Assembly (NCBI RefSeq): GCF_000756305.1
Contig: NZ_JRFE01000060.1
Coordinates: 1-63,567, forward strand
Source of the DNA: Myxosarcina sp. GI1
GTDB lineage: Bacteria; Cyanobacteriota; Cyanobacteriia; Cyanobacteriales; Xenococcaceae
Direction of reading: 5' to 3'
Length of the DNA stretch: 63,567 nt
Shown here piece after piece: positions 1 through 8,869 of this stretch; the first letter of the stretch is position 1; each line of letters begins with the position of its first letter. The translations under genes and the position numbers were made by a program. The notes under the pieces are model-generated. The model saw nothing but the letters and a program-made list of their open reading frames with translations. It did no database searches and was not told the DNA's origin.

Positions 1-677
1 GCTAGCAATGAAGCAACCAGCAATTGACTAGAACTCATTGCCAAACCAACAAATCCAAACTTGCTATAAGAAATGTTCGAGGCTAATAAACCACCTCCAA
101 CTAAAGCACAAATACTGCTAGACCATTTAAAGAAGTTAATCGAGCGTTTTAGTCTAGTTTGTTTGGGAATTATTCTAGTCTTTTCACTCCTAGCTTTTGT
201 CTCTAGAACTCTTTCTAAACGTAATTGGAGCAGATCTTGTCTAGATATTCCAAAATAATCTTGCAGCTTATCTACTGAGTTATTGGCGAATCTAAAAAAG
301 TCAATTCGATTAAATCTAATTTCCTCAAAAGTCTTGCCATAATTGAATCCTCGGTCGAATTCCAGCAAACATTTTTTAGTAAAGCGATAATTTTTAGGAT
401 TTTTAGGATAAACATATCTGGCACTTAGTTTTAAAATAAATACGTGAATTCGTTTGGTGGCAGGATCGTTACCCATACAAAAACCTACTATAAAGGCTTC
501 CTCTTCTGGAGAATTTTTTTGCTTTAAGAGTACGTGCAGACAATCGTGATTGTAAAGACTAATTGCTCCAGGCAGTGCGATCGGACTTTGAGGATTTTCC
601 AATAATCTTACTATTTTGGGAATATCTTCAGGTTTATCGAGCGAGATTTGAGATAATTGCTGTTGTAGTGTAACCAT
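1..677 (-). CDS. COQ4-like membrane protein, 3' end outside the window
   Basis: An open frame runs from an ATG at 677 to the left edge, giving about 225 residues with the C-terminus missing. Residues 41-65 contain YNHDCLHVLL followed by EEEAF, which recalls the HDxxH...E metal-binding region of the COQ4 family (scaffold of quinone biosynthesis). A stretch FDRGFNYGKT follows. The last 35 visible residues are hydrophobic and look like one or two membrane segments, which COQ4 itself lacks. The start lies 7 bases after the stop of the gene at 685-1842, so it is probably the third gene of a minus-strand operon. The COQ4 relation is tentative; the reading frame is well supported. Confidence 0.6.
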   Translation of the reverse strand, partial: MVTLQQQLSQISLDKPEDIPKIVRLLENPQSPIALPGAISLYNHDCLHVLLKQKNSPEEEAFIVGFCMGNDPATKRIHVFILKLSARYVYPKNPKNYRFTKKCLLEFDRGFNYGKTFEEIRFNRIDFFRFANNSVDKLQDYFGISRQDLLQLRLERVLETKARSEKTRIIPKQTRLKRSINFFKWSSSICALVGGGLLASNISYSKFGFVGLAMSSSQLLVASLL

Positions 678-684
678 AATCAAA

Positions 685-1842
685 TCAGTAAATAGTAACA
701 GAACCAGCTTTTTCAACGTATCCTTGTCCCTGTTGAGAGATCAGAATATTGGCGTAGGCATAACCTGCCCATTCATCGAGAGTGTCGTCTTCGCGAATTA
801 CCAAAAATTGTCTTTTGGTTAGAGGATACGAGCCATTTTTGAAGGCATCTTTATTTGATTCTCCATTAATAAACGGTCGGACAAAGTTGTTTGAGTGAGG
901 TGCGGCTAAATTTAGAGGCGCAATCAATTTTTGATTGGCAACTAAAGATGCTGAAGCCAACGATATCGCACCAGGAGTCCCGATGACTTTTCTCAGAACT
1001 TGAGTATTGTTGGTTGAGTATTGAGTAGTTTTCGTTGCCTCCTTAACGTCTAAAACTTCTAACTCTTCATCGCTAAGCAAGACGGGAACAACTGGTAAAT
1101 CGATACCACCAAGCTGATTCCAGTTGGTAATCGCCCCTGCAAAAATATCTGTGACTTTATCCAAACTCAGTGCCGAAACACCAACACCACTATTAGCAAA
1201 CACAACCACTCCATCTAAAGCAATTGGAACCTGTTTTAAACTTATTCCTCGCGCTTTGGCGGCAGCATATTCTTCTGCCGTTAAGGGACGACCATTAAAA
1301 GCAAAGCTGATTTCACCATCGGTCAACATCCTTATTCCTTCGCTATAGCTTGAATAAGGAGTCATTGGTTCGGTGTAGCGCAACTGAAATTCTGGGTAGG
1401 CATCAGCGATCGCATCATTTAGTCCCTGTGCTACTAAAGGAGCAAAAAATGCTCCTCCACCATAACTAAATAGACCCTGTGGAACGTTTTTTACTCGTTC
1501 GATAGTAGAGTAAGTTTGCACCCTGGGTTGTTCTAACTCCACCTCAGAGCGGTTAGAATTAATAAAGTAATTGCCCCAGAGAGTAACAGCTAAGGCAAAA
1601 ACAACCACTCCCAACCAGGCACTAGGTTTTTGCAGATCTTTTTTAAACGCCCTTAGATAATTCCCACCAAAATTAAGTAATTCTTGATGATAAGATGCTG
1701 AATAATTTTTATTTTTTGGTCGCTCATTTAATGAAGTATGGCAAATGTAGCATTTGTCAGCCGTAGCTGGATTTTCCGTCCCACACTGCGAACAAGTTTT
1801 CGATGTTAGCGATTGTCGGCTATTACTGCTGGTTGAGGGCAT
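685..1842 (-). CDS. Zinc-ribbon, membrane-anchored PstS-like solute-binding protein
   Basis: 385 residues in three parts. An N-terminal zinc ribbon (CSQCG near residue 17 and CYICH near 31, two CxxC pairs) is followed by one membrane segment at about residues 73-95. Residues 115-385 form a PstS-type periplasmic binding fold (PBP superfamily), with SYGGGAFFAPL and a late TPGAISLASASL stretch typical of phosphate-binding-like proteins. The ribbon should lie in the cytoplasm and the binding fold outside, so this looks like a tethered sensor or receptor rather than a free ABC-transporter binding protein. No permease or ATPase gene lies nearby. Its start overlaps the end of the upstream gene by 20 bases, which indicates translational coupling. 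The ligand cannot be told from sequence. Confidence 0.75.
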   Translation of the reverse strand: MPSTSSNSRQSLTSKTCSQCGTENPATADKCYICHTSLNERPKNKNYSASYHQELLNFGGNYLRAFKKDLQKPSAWLGVVVFALAVTLWGNYFINSNRSEVELEQPRVQTYSTIERVKNVPQGLFSYGGGAFFAPLVAQGLNDAIADAYPEFQLRYTEPMTPYSSYSEGIRMLTDGEISFAFNGRPLTAEEYAAAKARGISLKQVPIALDGVVVFANSGVGVSALSLDKVTDIFAGAITNWNQLGGIDLPVVPVLLSDEELEVLDVKEATKTTQYSTNNTQVLRKVIGTPGAISLASASLVANQKLIAPLNLAAPHSNNFVRPFINGESNKDAFKNGSYPLTKRQFLVIREDDTLDEWAGYAYANILISQQGQGYVEKAGSVTIY

Positions 1843-2875
1843 AACGATCTACAAATTTAGAGTTAAATAATTTGGAAAAATTGGGCTTTTTATCCAGAGC
1901 TTTGAGGTTGTTTTCTAGAAATTCGGTAATTTTTTCGGCAGCAAAATTGAGATGCGCCATATCGTTGCCCTTGGAAAAGGCTTTTAAATTATCGGCAACG
2001 GAAAATATTTTCGTTCCTTCTTTGAATAGCTGTAGTTGCTCTGTATTTACCCCCGCTCGTCGAGCCATGATTTCATCGGCGCGTTGGGGATGTTGCTCTA
2101 TAAAATCAAGGGTATCAAACCAAGTTTTCACTATGGCTCGAACTTCATCGGGTCGCTTATCGATCGCTTTTTGGCTAACCACTAATAAATCGGGGATACT
2201 ACCTGGAAAATCTTTAGAGCTAACTATTTCTTTAGCTCCCTCGCGCTTTAGTGCTGTAAGCCAAAAGGGAGGAAAAGCTCCCACCGCATCGGTCTGTCCC
2301 GCAGCAAATGCCTCTACCGCCGCACCAGTTTCGATATCTACAATATTCACCTCCTCCCGCTTTATTCCGCTTTTTTCTAATGCCAGAGTTAATAAAAAGT
2401 CATCGACCACTCCTGCTTCTACAGCTACATCTTTACCTTTTAAATCCTCTACGCTATTGATTCGGTCGGCGGCGATAATCTTGTCGTTACCGAAAGAGTT
2501 GTCATTTACTAAAACTACTACTTCACCGTTTACAGCATTACCTGCAAATGAAATCGTATCGTTAAGGGTTTGAGAATTACCGTCTATTTGTCCTGCGGCT
2601 AGTGCTTCGAGCGATTCTAAATAGCTGTCGTACCAAATTAGTTTTACATTAACACCATTGTTAGCAAATAACCCTTCTTCTTCTGCTACTGCCCAAACCC
2701 ACCAGCCAGCCCAATTGCTGTAGCCGATAGTAATGGAGTTATTGGCAACAGAATTAGTTGAAGCTGTAACCGATACTGACGAAGAGTTTTGCCAATAACT
2801 GGTAACAAAAAAGCTAATCAACATTACAACTGCCAAAGACCAAATGATTTTGGTAAGCTTGGTCATGAAATTCAA
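1823..2875 (-). CDS. SsuA/NMT1-type ABC substrate-binding protein
   Basis: 350 residues. It has an N-terminal hydrophobic signal or anchor (residues 8-27), then the usual opening of the nitrate/sulfonate/taurine/thiamine-precursor binding family: ITIGYSNWAGWWVWAVAEEEGLF, LEALAAGQIDG, and DLKGKDVAVEAGVVDDFLL. The later EAFAAGQTDAVGAFPPFW and VVSQKAIDKRPDEV stretches also fit the family. It is the first gene of the minus-strand set ending at the left edge. No transporter partner genes are adjacent, so it could work with chromosomal components or together with the zinc-ribbon protein as a sensing pair. The ligand is not predictable. Confidence 0.8.
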   Translation of the reverse strand: MNFMTKLTKIIWSLAVVMLISFFVTSYWQNSSSVSVTASTNSVANNSITIGYSNWAGWWVWAVAEEEGLFANNGVNVKLIWYDSYLESLEALAAGQIDGNSQTLNDTISFAGNAVNGEVVVLVNDNSFGNDKIIAADRINSVEDLKGKDVAVEAGVVDDFLLTLALEKSGIKREEVNIVDIETGAAVEAFAAGQTDAVGAFPPFWLTALKREGAKEIVSSKDFPGSIPDLLVVSQKAIDKRPDEVRAIVKTWFDTLDFIEQHPQRADEIMARRAGVNTEQLQLFKEGTKIFSVADNLKAFSKGNDMAHLNFAAEKITEFLENNLKALDKKPNFSKLFNSKFVDRYALNQQ

Positions 2876-3055
2876 AATTTTGTGTATTTCTAGAAACTTG
2901 GGAAAACTCGCTTTTTAAAATGCAAGTATGAAGATTAATTTGAATGCTCTTGCCTGAAATTATAATGCAAATATGCGTAATATTACTAGGCAAATTTTAG
3001 GAACAAACAAATAAATTAATAATTATCTGATTTTGCTGCACCACTTCGACCGAAC

Positions 3056-6052
3056 TCACGCAGCAAAATCAGTTTCCCCTGTATATTTGTAGAGATAGTA
3101 GCTCGACCAGTTTTCAAGAATTTCAGTTTCAACCGCATCCAAATTAAATTTAGAAGTAGCCGCCCCATAAATTCTCAAACGCTTGTTACCATTTCTTGAA
3201 TTTTTCTGGTAGGGAAGCTTCTTGCCAATTTGTTTGAAAATTTTCTGAACTACTGTAATCGGACTGTCGGTAATAGCAATACCACAACCTAGAATTTGAT
3301 TGAACCTAACCAAATCTAGCCCAACGAACTGTTTGAGTTCGATTAATTCTGGCGAGTTGTTACTCCACTGAGTTTCCCGTCGCTCGAATCTTTCTAAATT
3401 GAGGAGTTCGAGTAATTTTACTTTACTAATGCTAATTTTCTGATTGAAATCTGGAATAAAGAAGCTTCCATTATTTCGTTCTTGAGTTTTTTCCAGTAGT
3501 TCGCGATCGCTACGTTCTAAATATTCTCTTCCCTTGGTTAACCAAAATCGTAATCGCAAAGCGGAGTAGAGTTTTTTTCGCTCGGCTGCGACTAGTTCGG
3601 GTGTAATTTCTGCAATTGAATATTTTTGTTGAAGTTTGTATTTATCTAATTGTGCCTGTTGAGCCGCACTTAGGTTTCGTTTGCGTTCTAATAAAGAAGC
3701 ATCGGTGTGGGATAGCTCATGGGCAGTTGCGACGGTCGTATTTTCAGATCTTACCGACTCCGCTCTAATTTCTTTCCGTTCCTCCCAGGCTCTTTGCAAC
3801 GCATCGTCATCATGGGGAAACCGTGTAATTATTTGCCATCCTTCTTCTTCTAACTGATAGAGTAAAATTTCTCGATAGTAATATTTTTCCCGATTGGCGA
3901 TCGCTCCGACAACGGACCAATATTTAGTTAGGGGACAAACATTAGATTCAATCAACTGTTCGGCAGCTTTAGATCCTAAAAGCTGTAATCCTAGTTTGGC
4001 TTCTCCCTTTTGGTCGGTTAAAAGTTCAATTGGGTTAGTTGAAGCCGAACCGATAAATCCTTGACCGATTTTGGGACACCAAAGATATCGGGGAACTAAA
4101 AAGTCACGCAACCGCACTAGCTGCTGACGAACTGAATTAGGAGTTAGATTGCCCGACTGGAAGCTAAATACCGCATCGAAATAACCATCGACTTCATCGA
4201 TTGATATTCCCGTACAAATGGTGGGAGAGGCAATAATTATTTGGTAGTTGCCAAGATAAATCAATTCTTTTAAGCGATCGCCATTAATGTTAAATGCTGG
4301 ATGAGTAGGATCGCCTGTAGTAGTACTGTCAATTCTTAAAATCTCTGATGGCAAATAGTGTTTTTTAGCTAATTCTTCTAAATTTATCGTCCCGTCGCTG
4401 CTTTCGGGCTTTTGTGCGCTGGTAACGATAAACAGATTTTTCTGTTGCTTCATCTGAGCGACGAGATCGGCACGAATCTGTTTGGGAGACGGTTCGTCGT
4501 AAAAATATAACTTTCCTAACTCTGACTTATATTCATTGACTAGAGTAAAAGTATTGTCTTCTAATTCGTCTCTAGTTATTTCTCTATCCGAGTATAACTG
4601 AATCAATTCATAGATAAGCTCTACCGACTCAACATTAGCATCGGCATCTAACAGCCGAATAGGTTTATTATTTGCCCAACAATCTGCTAGTTTTTGTCCG
4701 AGGGTAGCCAGAACTAGCTTGCGATATTTTTTAAGTTCTGTAGAGCCAAATGCTAAATGACCCAAAGATTGTGTAAATTCGTCCATAATCAGACCCGCAT
4801 CGCTCCAGTGTTCGGGGTGGAACGGAACGGAATTATCGGGAGTAAAGCTATCGAGACATAAACTATAGCCGAGGGCATTTCTCAATGAAACCGTTCCTTT
4901 TTCGGTTCTGTAGGGCAGACCCAATCTAATCCCTGCCTCTCTTGCCAACCGCTCTAAATGTACCAGATTGATAGTCGCTATGCCGTTTCTTTGGTCTGTC
5001 GCCACTAGATCGGTTACAATCTCGGTTTTTCCCGTACCCTTGGCACTTTTGACAATTAAAAGTTTAGCCAAAGCTGCTTCGGCAATATCGGCTAACTCTA
5101 AATATTTTTTGTTAACGGATTTAATTTTTCCTGGTAGCTGTTGAGATTTGTCGAATTTAAGATAATTACGAGCATTCTGGTAACACTTTCTAATGATTTT
5201 CTGGCAGTAGCGTTCGCCATATTTATTCTGTAATAAATAAATAAAGTCATCAATTCCTTTAGAAGTACCGCTCCAGCTAATCCGCCTAACTTTAGAAGCT
5301 CCCGATTTAGTTAAAGTCGTTCCTAATTTCAAGGACTGTAAATTAACTGCCTTTTTAGTTTTGGGTTTTTCATCCTGGTCGAAGGTTAGATAAAAGTTTC
5401 TTTGAGGCGCGAATAGAGCCAGCCAGGGATGAAGTTTTTTACTACCCTTGAATTCCCTCCAGGTGGTAATGGAAGTTACGGCGATCGCACATCTGCCAAT
5501 CGAGAGCAAAGATAGTGCCTTTTTACCTCCTTCGGCAATACTAATAGGAATTATTGGGTTGTCTAAAACGGCAAGCCAGAACCAGGAACACTCATTCTCG
5601 TCAACTATTCCCATAACCAACTCATGAGGAGCGTATTTTTGAGTTAGTTCCAAAAAGTTTAAGCCAGCCGAGCGAAAGATTAAAGAGGCAATCGCATAGC
5701 TGACTTTAGGGAAAATTGGGTCGAAAGAAGAATTTTTTGGCAGGTCGTATTTAATTGGTTTGCCATCCGAACCAATTCGGGGTGAATTGGGTTTAAAGCA
5801 CCGCAATTCTGGCCCTCTATTCCAATCGGTAGGATTGTAACCTTTAATGCCCCAACCACCTTTGAGTGGTTCTTTATAGGCTCGTAAATAACCATCGCGC
5901 ACTCTACCATCGTTTCTTCTAGCAGTAGACGGTAAATACTGAAAATACCATTCGGCAATTTCGGTTTCATCTAAGGATAGAAGATTTAAATCTATTAAAG
6001 TGCGATCGATACCGCTCTGCCGCCATTCGTGCGCGTGGGTTTCTAAGTACAT
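3056..6052 (-). CDS. CyRepA-type plasmid replication protein (DUF3854 primase-like domain plus helicase)
   Basis: 998 residues. Residues 1-300 form a DUF3854 (Toprim-like primase) region with acidic residues in ISIAEGGKKA (E174) and LTFDQDEKP (D225 and D227). A P-loop follows, KSAKGTGKTE (about 336-344), then a Walker B-like LIMDEF and later SF2-helicase-like features including ASPTICTGIS and RQQLVRLRD. This arrangement is that of the cyanobacterial CyRepA plasmid initiators. It is the best candidate for replication initiator of the replicon. The 684-bp gap upstream (6053-6736) is the natural place for its promoter and an origin. The product shares its N-terminal domain type with the C-terminal half of the disrupted relaxase gene at 27383-29383. 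Confidence 0.8.
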   Translation of the reverse strand: MYLETHAHEWRQSGIDRTLIDLNLLSLDETEIAEWYFQYLPSTARRNDGRVRDGYLRAYKEPLKGGWGIKGYNPTDWNRGPELRCFKPNSPRIGSDGKPIKYDLPKNSSFDPIFPKVSYAIASLIFRSAGLNFLELTQKYAPHELVMGIVDENECSWFWLAVLDNPIIPISIAEGGKKALSLLSIGRCAIAVTSITTWREFKGSKKLHPWLALFAPQRNFYLTFDQDEKPKTKKAVNLQSLKLGTTLTKSGASKVRRISWSGTSKGIDDFIYLLQNKYGERYCQKIIRKCYQNARNYLKFDKSQQLPGKIKSVNKKYLELADIAEAALAKLLIVKSAKGTGKTEIVTDLVATDQRNGIATINLVHLERLAREAGIRLGLPYRTEKGTVSLRNALGYSLCLDSFTPDNSVPFHPEHWSDAGLIMDEFTQSLGHLAFGSTELKKYRKLVLATLGQKLADCWANNKPIRLLDADANVESVELIYELIQLYSDREITRDELEDNTFTLVNEYKSELGKLYFYDEPSPKQIRADLVAQMKQQKNLFIVTSAQKPESSDGTINLEELAKKHYLPSEILRIDSTTTGDPTHPAFNINGDRLKELIYLGNYQIIIASPTICTGISIDEVDGYFDAVFSFQSGNLTPNSVRQQLVRLRDFLVPRYLWCPKIGQGFIGSASTNPIELLTDQKGEAKLGLQLLGSKAAEQLIESNVCPLTKYWSVVGAIANREKYYYREILLYQLEEEGWQIITRFPHDDDALQRAWEERKEIRAESVRSENTTVATAHELSHTDASLLERKRNLSAAQQAQLDKYKLQQKYSIAEITPELVAAERKKLYSALRLRFWLTKGREYLERSDRELLEKTQERNNGSFFIPDFNQKISISKVKLLELLNLERFERRETQWSNNSPELIELKQFVGLDLVRFNQILGCGIAITDSPITVVQKIFKQIGKKLPYQKNSRNGNKRLRIYGAATSKFNLDAVETEILENWSSYYLYKYTGETDFAA

Positions 6053-6736
6053 TTGTAACTCCAGAAAATATGTAGGGTTTTCTCTGGCTGTTACTTACTC
6101 GGCTACTTAAATTCAACTAAACCCAAAGTTTTTTGCGGTAAACACTACTCCATACACCGCACACTAAGTCATAATAAAGATTCATTCAGGTTGCTGTTTT
6201 GTTTGTTTTACAACAGCTTTGAATTTCGATTGTCAGTCGAAATTCTGGACTTAGTTAGCTTAGAGATAGGTTTGGTTGAGTTCGAGCGATGCCAAGCAAG
6301 CGACAGCACTTTCCTCTTACGACCAAACTAAATAATTCTTAATCTAGAACGGCTATGAGGATTGCTTGTCGTAGCTCATTTCTGGGTTCTAATAATTGTT
6401 TGCAGCACAAAATTTCTGTCAAACCTTGTCAAACAGAATGCTCAGTTGATACAATCAACCCAGAAGTGTTTTAATTTAGCTCTATAAACTAGGACATAAT
6501 TAAACCTCCTGTTTTTATAGGGTTTGCAAAACCACTCTCTTTAATTTTCGGTTTTTCCGAAGTTAGAGTTAACAACTAAATATCAGCCTCCTTAACTATG
6601 GGGTTTACAAAAATGAACGCCGATGTCCTTCGCCAAAAAGAGTCGGTGTTCTGCAATTTTAGGCACATCCGAATAAATATCCGTAATCTGCTTGGTTAGC
6701 ATTGTAACCTGAAGAAAGCAGTAGAGCTATAGTCAC
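6053..6736. other. 684-bp non-coding gap with hairpins; candidate replication origin or control region
   Basis: No convincing gene is seen. A perfect hairpin lies at 6221-6245 (stem GAATTTCGA, loop of 7). A second short perfect stem, GTTGAT/ATCAAC, lies at about 6437-6451. TGTCAAAC occurs twice close together at about 6418-6437. The region lies upstream of the CyRepA-type gene and downstream of topoisomerase I. Initiator genes of this type are often close to their origin, so an origin or an antisense RNA controlling the initiator is plausible. No clear iteron array is visible. Confidence 0.35.
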
Positions 6737-8761
6737 CTATTTTTTTCGGCGAATTTTGGCGATTTTGGTATTGGTACGATCGCATTTTTTAACAATTCGA
6801 GCTTTTTTAATGGGCTTTGTAGGCAAAGATTTAGCGTTCGACGAAGAATTAGAACCTAACTCCCCAAATTTGGGACTCCAAAACTTATTAGCTTTAGTTG
6901 AAAAAAAGTAGACAGCTTGTTTGTGGTTTGGTTGTTTCCTGGCTTCGGGATCGGAACATCGGAGAAGACTTTTGTTTTTGCCTTCTTTAGTATAAGTATA
7001 CTCCTCCAAAGGTTTTTGGCAAACTGGACAAAAATATTTCGTAGCAGAAATTTTTCCTTGAGCTTTAGGGGCAGTAAAATTCGGAAGTTGTTGTCTTGCG
7101 CGGGCGATCGCTGGAGCAAAGTAAGTGTGATACCAATTGGCAAAATGTTTTTGCCAATTTAGTTCTCCCGAAGCAACTTTGTCCAAATCGCTTTCCATTA
7201 AAGAGGTATAACCAGCATCAATCAGTTCTGGGAAAAACTTTTGCAAGAAAATGTTTACTCGCATTCCCAACTCAGTTGGAAAAAGCTTCTTCTTAGACAA
7301 TCTAACGTATTGTCTAATTTTAAGTGTTGCCACTGAAGCAGAATAGGTACTAGGTCTACCAATACCTTTTTTCTCCATCAACGCCACTAATTGGGGTTCG
7401 CTGAGGCGAGAGGGGGGATTTGTCCGTTTTTTCTCGAACTGAGCATTATCGGGATTGAGAATTTGTCCTTCTGCCAAATCGGGCAATTCAAGCTCGGCAC
7501 TAAGGTCGTGCCAATACCTCGCGTAGCCTAAAAAGCTAACTGTTTGCCCCTTAGCTTGCCAAAAAGTCTCCTGGCATTTGGAAACCACCGTAGTTTTATT
7601 TAAAACCGCGCTGCGACATTGAGAAGCAAGCGATCGCTTCCAGATTAAAACGTAGAGATTAAAAGCGTCGGCTTCTATTAATGTTTTTAACCTCGAAGAA
7701 GGAAGCTCAATGTTAGTCGGTCGAATTGCCTCATGACCTTCCTGAGCATTTTTGGTGTTGCGATGTTTGGTAACTTTATCGGGAATATTGTTGGGGTCTT
7801 TAGTCGTCAGCCAGTTACGAGCGGCAGTACAGAAATCATCGCTGAGGTTAACCGAATCGGTTCGCATATAGGTAATGTAGCCTTGTTCGTAGAGGGTTTG
7901 TGCTAGCTGCATGGTTCGTTCGGGGCTAAAGCCGAGTTTCGCTCCTGCTGTTTGCTGTAGCGTTGAGGTAGTAAACGGAGGAGGAGGCTTCTTAGCAACT
8001 TTTGTTCGTTCTAAATTGACAAGAGAATGCTGCGTTGAAGTGGCGAGTCGAACTAAATTTGCTGCCTCATCCTGCTGGAAAATGCGTTTGGATTCTGAGG
8101 AATTATCATTCTCTTTTTCTGTGGCACTGCCACCGCAGTAAAAAGCTCGAAATCCTTCGGCGTAGTCTACAAAAACTGAGAAATAATCGACAGGCTTAAA
8201 ATTGATTATTTCTCGTTCTAATTCACAAACTAAGTGTAGTACCGCCGACTGCACTCTGCCCATGCTTTTTGCTCCGATATTCTGCGCCCAAAGCAGAGGA
8301 GAGCCTTTATATCCGACGCATTTATCGAAACAGGCTCTAGCTAATCCTGCCTCGACCAGATTCATGTCAATATCGCGATAATTAGCGACCGCACTAGATA
8401 TAGCTTTTTGGCTAATTTCATTAAAGCTAATGCGACGGGGGTTATGTAGGTTGAGGATTTGAGCTAAGTGCCAACTAATCGTTTCTCCTTCGCGGTCGGG
8501 GTCGGTAGCTAGATAGACTATCTCGGCTGCACGAACTGCCTTTTTTAATTCTGCTACAGTTCGTTTGGCTTTAGAATCAGTCAATTGATAGCGGCAGTTG
8601 ACGCGATTTCCTACAATATCGAATCCTAAATTGTCCTCTCCATCGTGTGCCAGTTGTCGCACATGACCTTTGCTAGCCATTACAGTCCAGCCTTCTGCGG
8701 GCAAAAATTCACTTATCTTTTTGAGCTTTCCCGTACTTTCAATAATTACAAGCTTATTCAT
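6737..8761 (-). CDS. topA: DNA topoisomerase I (type IA)
   Basis: 674 residues from the ATG at 8761. An upstream in-frame start at 8806 would add 15 residues that do not look like the family, which begins with KLVIIES. Visible landmarks are the Toprim motifs (IESTGK and TDPDREGE, about residues 87-93), the FNEIS and GRVQSAVL stretches, and the active-site region YITYMRTDS with the nucleophilic tyrosine at about residue 298. Near the C-terminus one Cys4-type zinc finger survives (CPVCQ...LRCSD), followed by a basic tail. The enzyme relaxes negative supercoils by single-strand passage. A plasmid-borne copy next to a replication gene may help replication or conjugative processing of the element. 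Confidence 0.92.
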   Translation of the reverse strand: MNKLVIIESTGKLKKISEFLPAEGWTVMASKGHVRQLAHDGEDNLGFDIVGNRVNCRYQLTDSKAKRTVAELKKAVRAAEIVYLATDPDREGETISWHLAQILNLHNPRRISFNEISQKAISSAVANYRDIDMNLVEAGLARACFDKCVGYKGSPLLWAQNIGAKSMGRVQSAVLHLVCELEREIINFKPVDYFSVFVDYAEGFRAFYCGGSATEKENDNSSESKRIFQQDEAANLVRLATSTQHSLVNLERTKVAKKPPPPFTTSTLQQTAGAKLGFSPERTMQLAQTLYEQGYITYMRTDSVNLSDDFCTAARNWLTTKDPNNIPDKVTKHRNTKNAQEGHEAIRPTNIELPSSRLKTLIEADAFNLYVLIWKRSLASQCRSAVLNKTTVVSKCQETFWQAKGQTVSFLGYARYWHDLSAELELPDLAEGQILNPDNAQFEKKRTNPPSRLSEPQLVALMEKKGIGRPSTYSASVATLKIRQYVRLSKKKLFPTELGMRVNIFLQKFFPELIDAGYTSLMESDLDKVASGELNWQKHFANWYHTYFAPAIARARQQLPNFTAPKAQGKISATKYFCPVCQKPLEEYTYTKEGKNKSLLRCSDPEARKQPNHKQAVYFFSTKANKFWSPKFGELGSNSSSNAKSLPTKPIKKARIVKKCDRTNTKIAKIRRKK

Positions 8762-8869
8762 TTTTAAAATTGCCAAACTGATTATATTTGCGAATCGATC
8801 CTGCAAATAAATCCTAAATGTATAATTATTCTACATTTAAATTACTACGTTAGAAAGAAAAATTTAAAT

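Noticed and set aside
73-258. 61-codon plus-strand ORF at the left edge
   Set aside because: It lies antisense to the COQ4-like frame, which is longer and more protein-like.
6598-6699. Small ORF of about 33 codons upstream of topA
   Set aside because: No ribosome-binding site or recognisable features.
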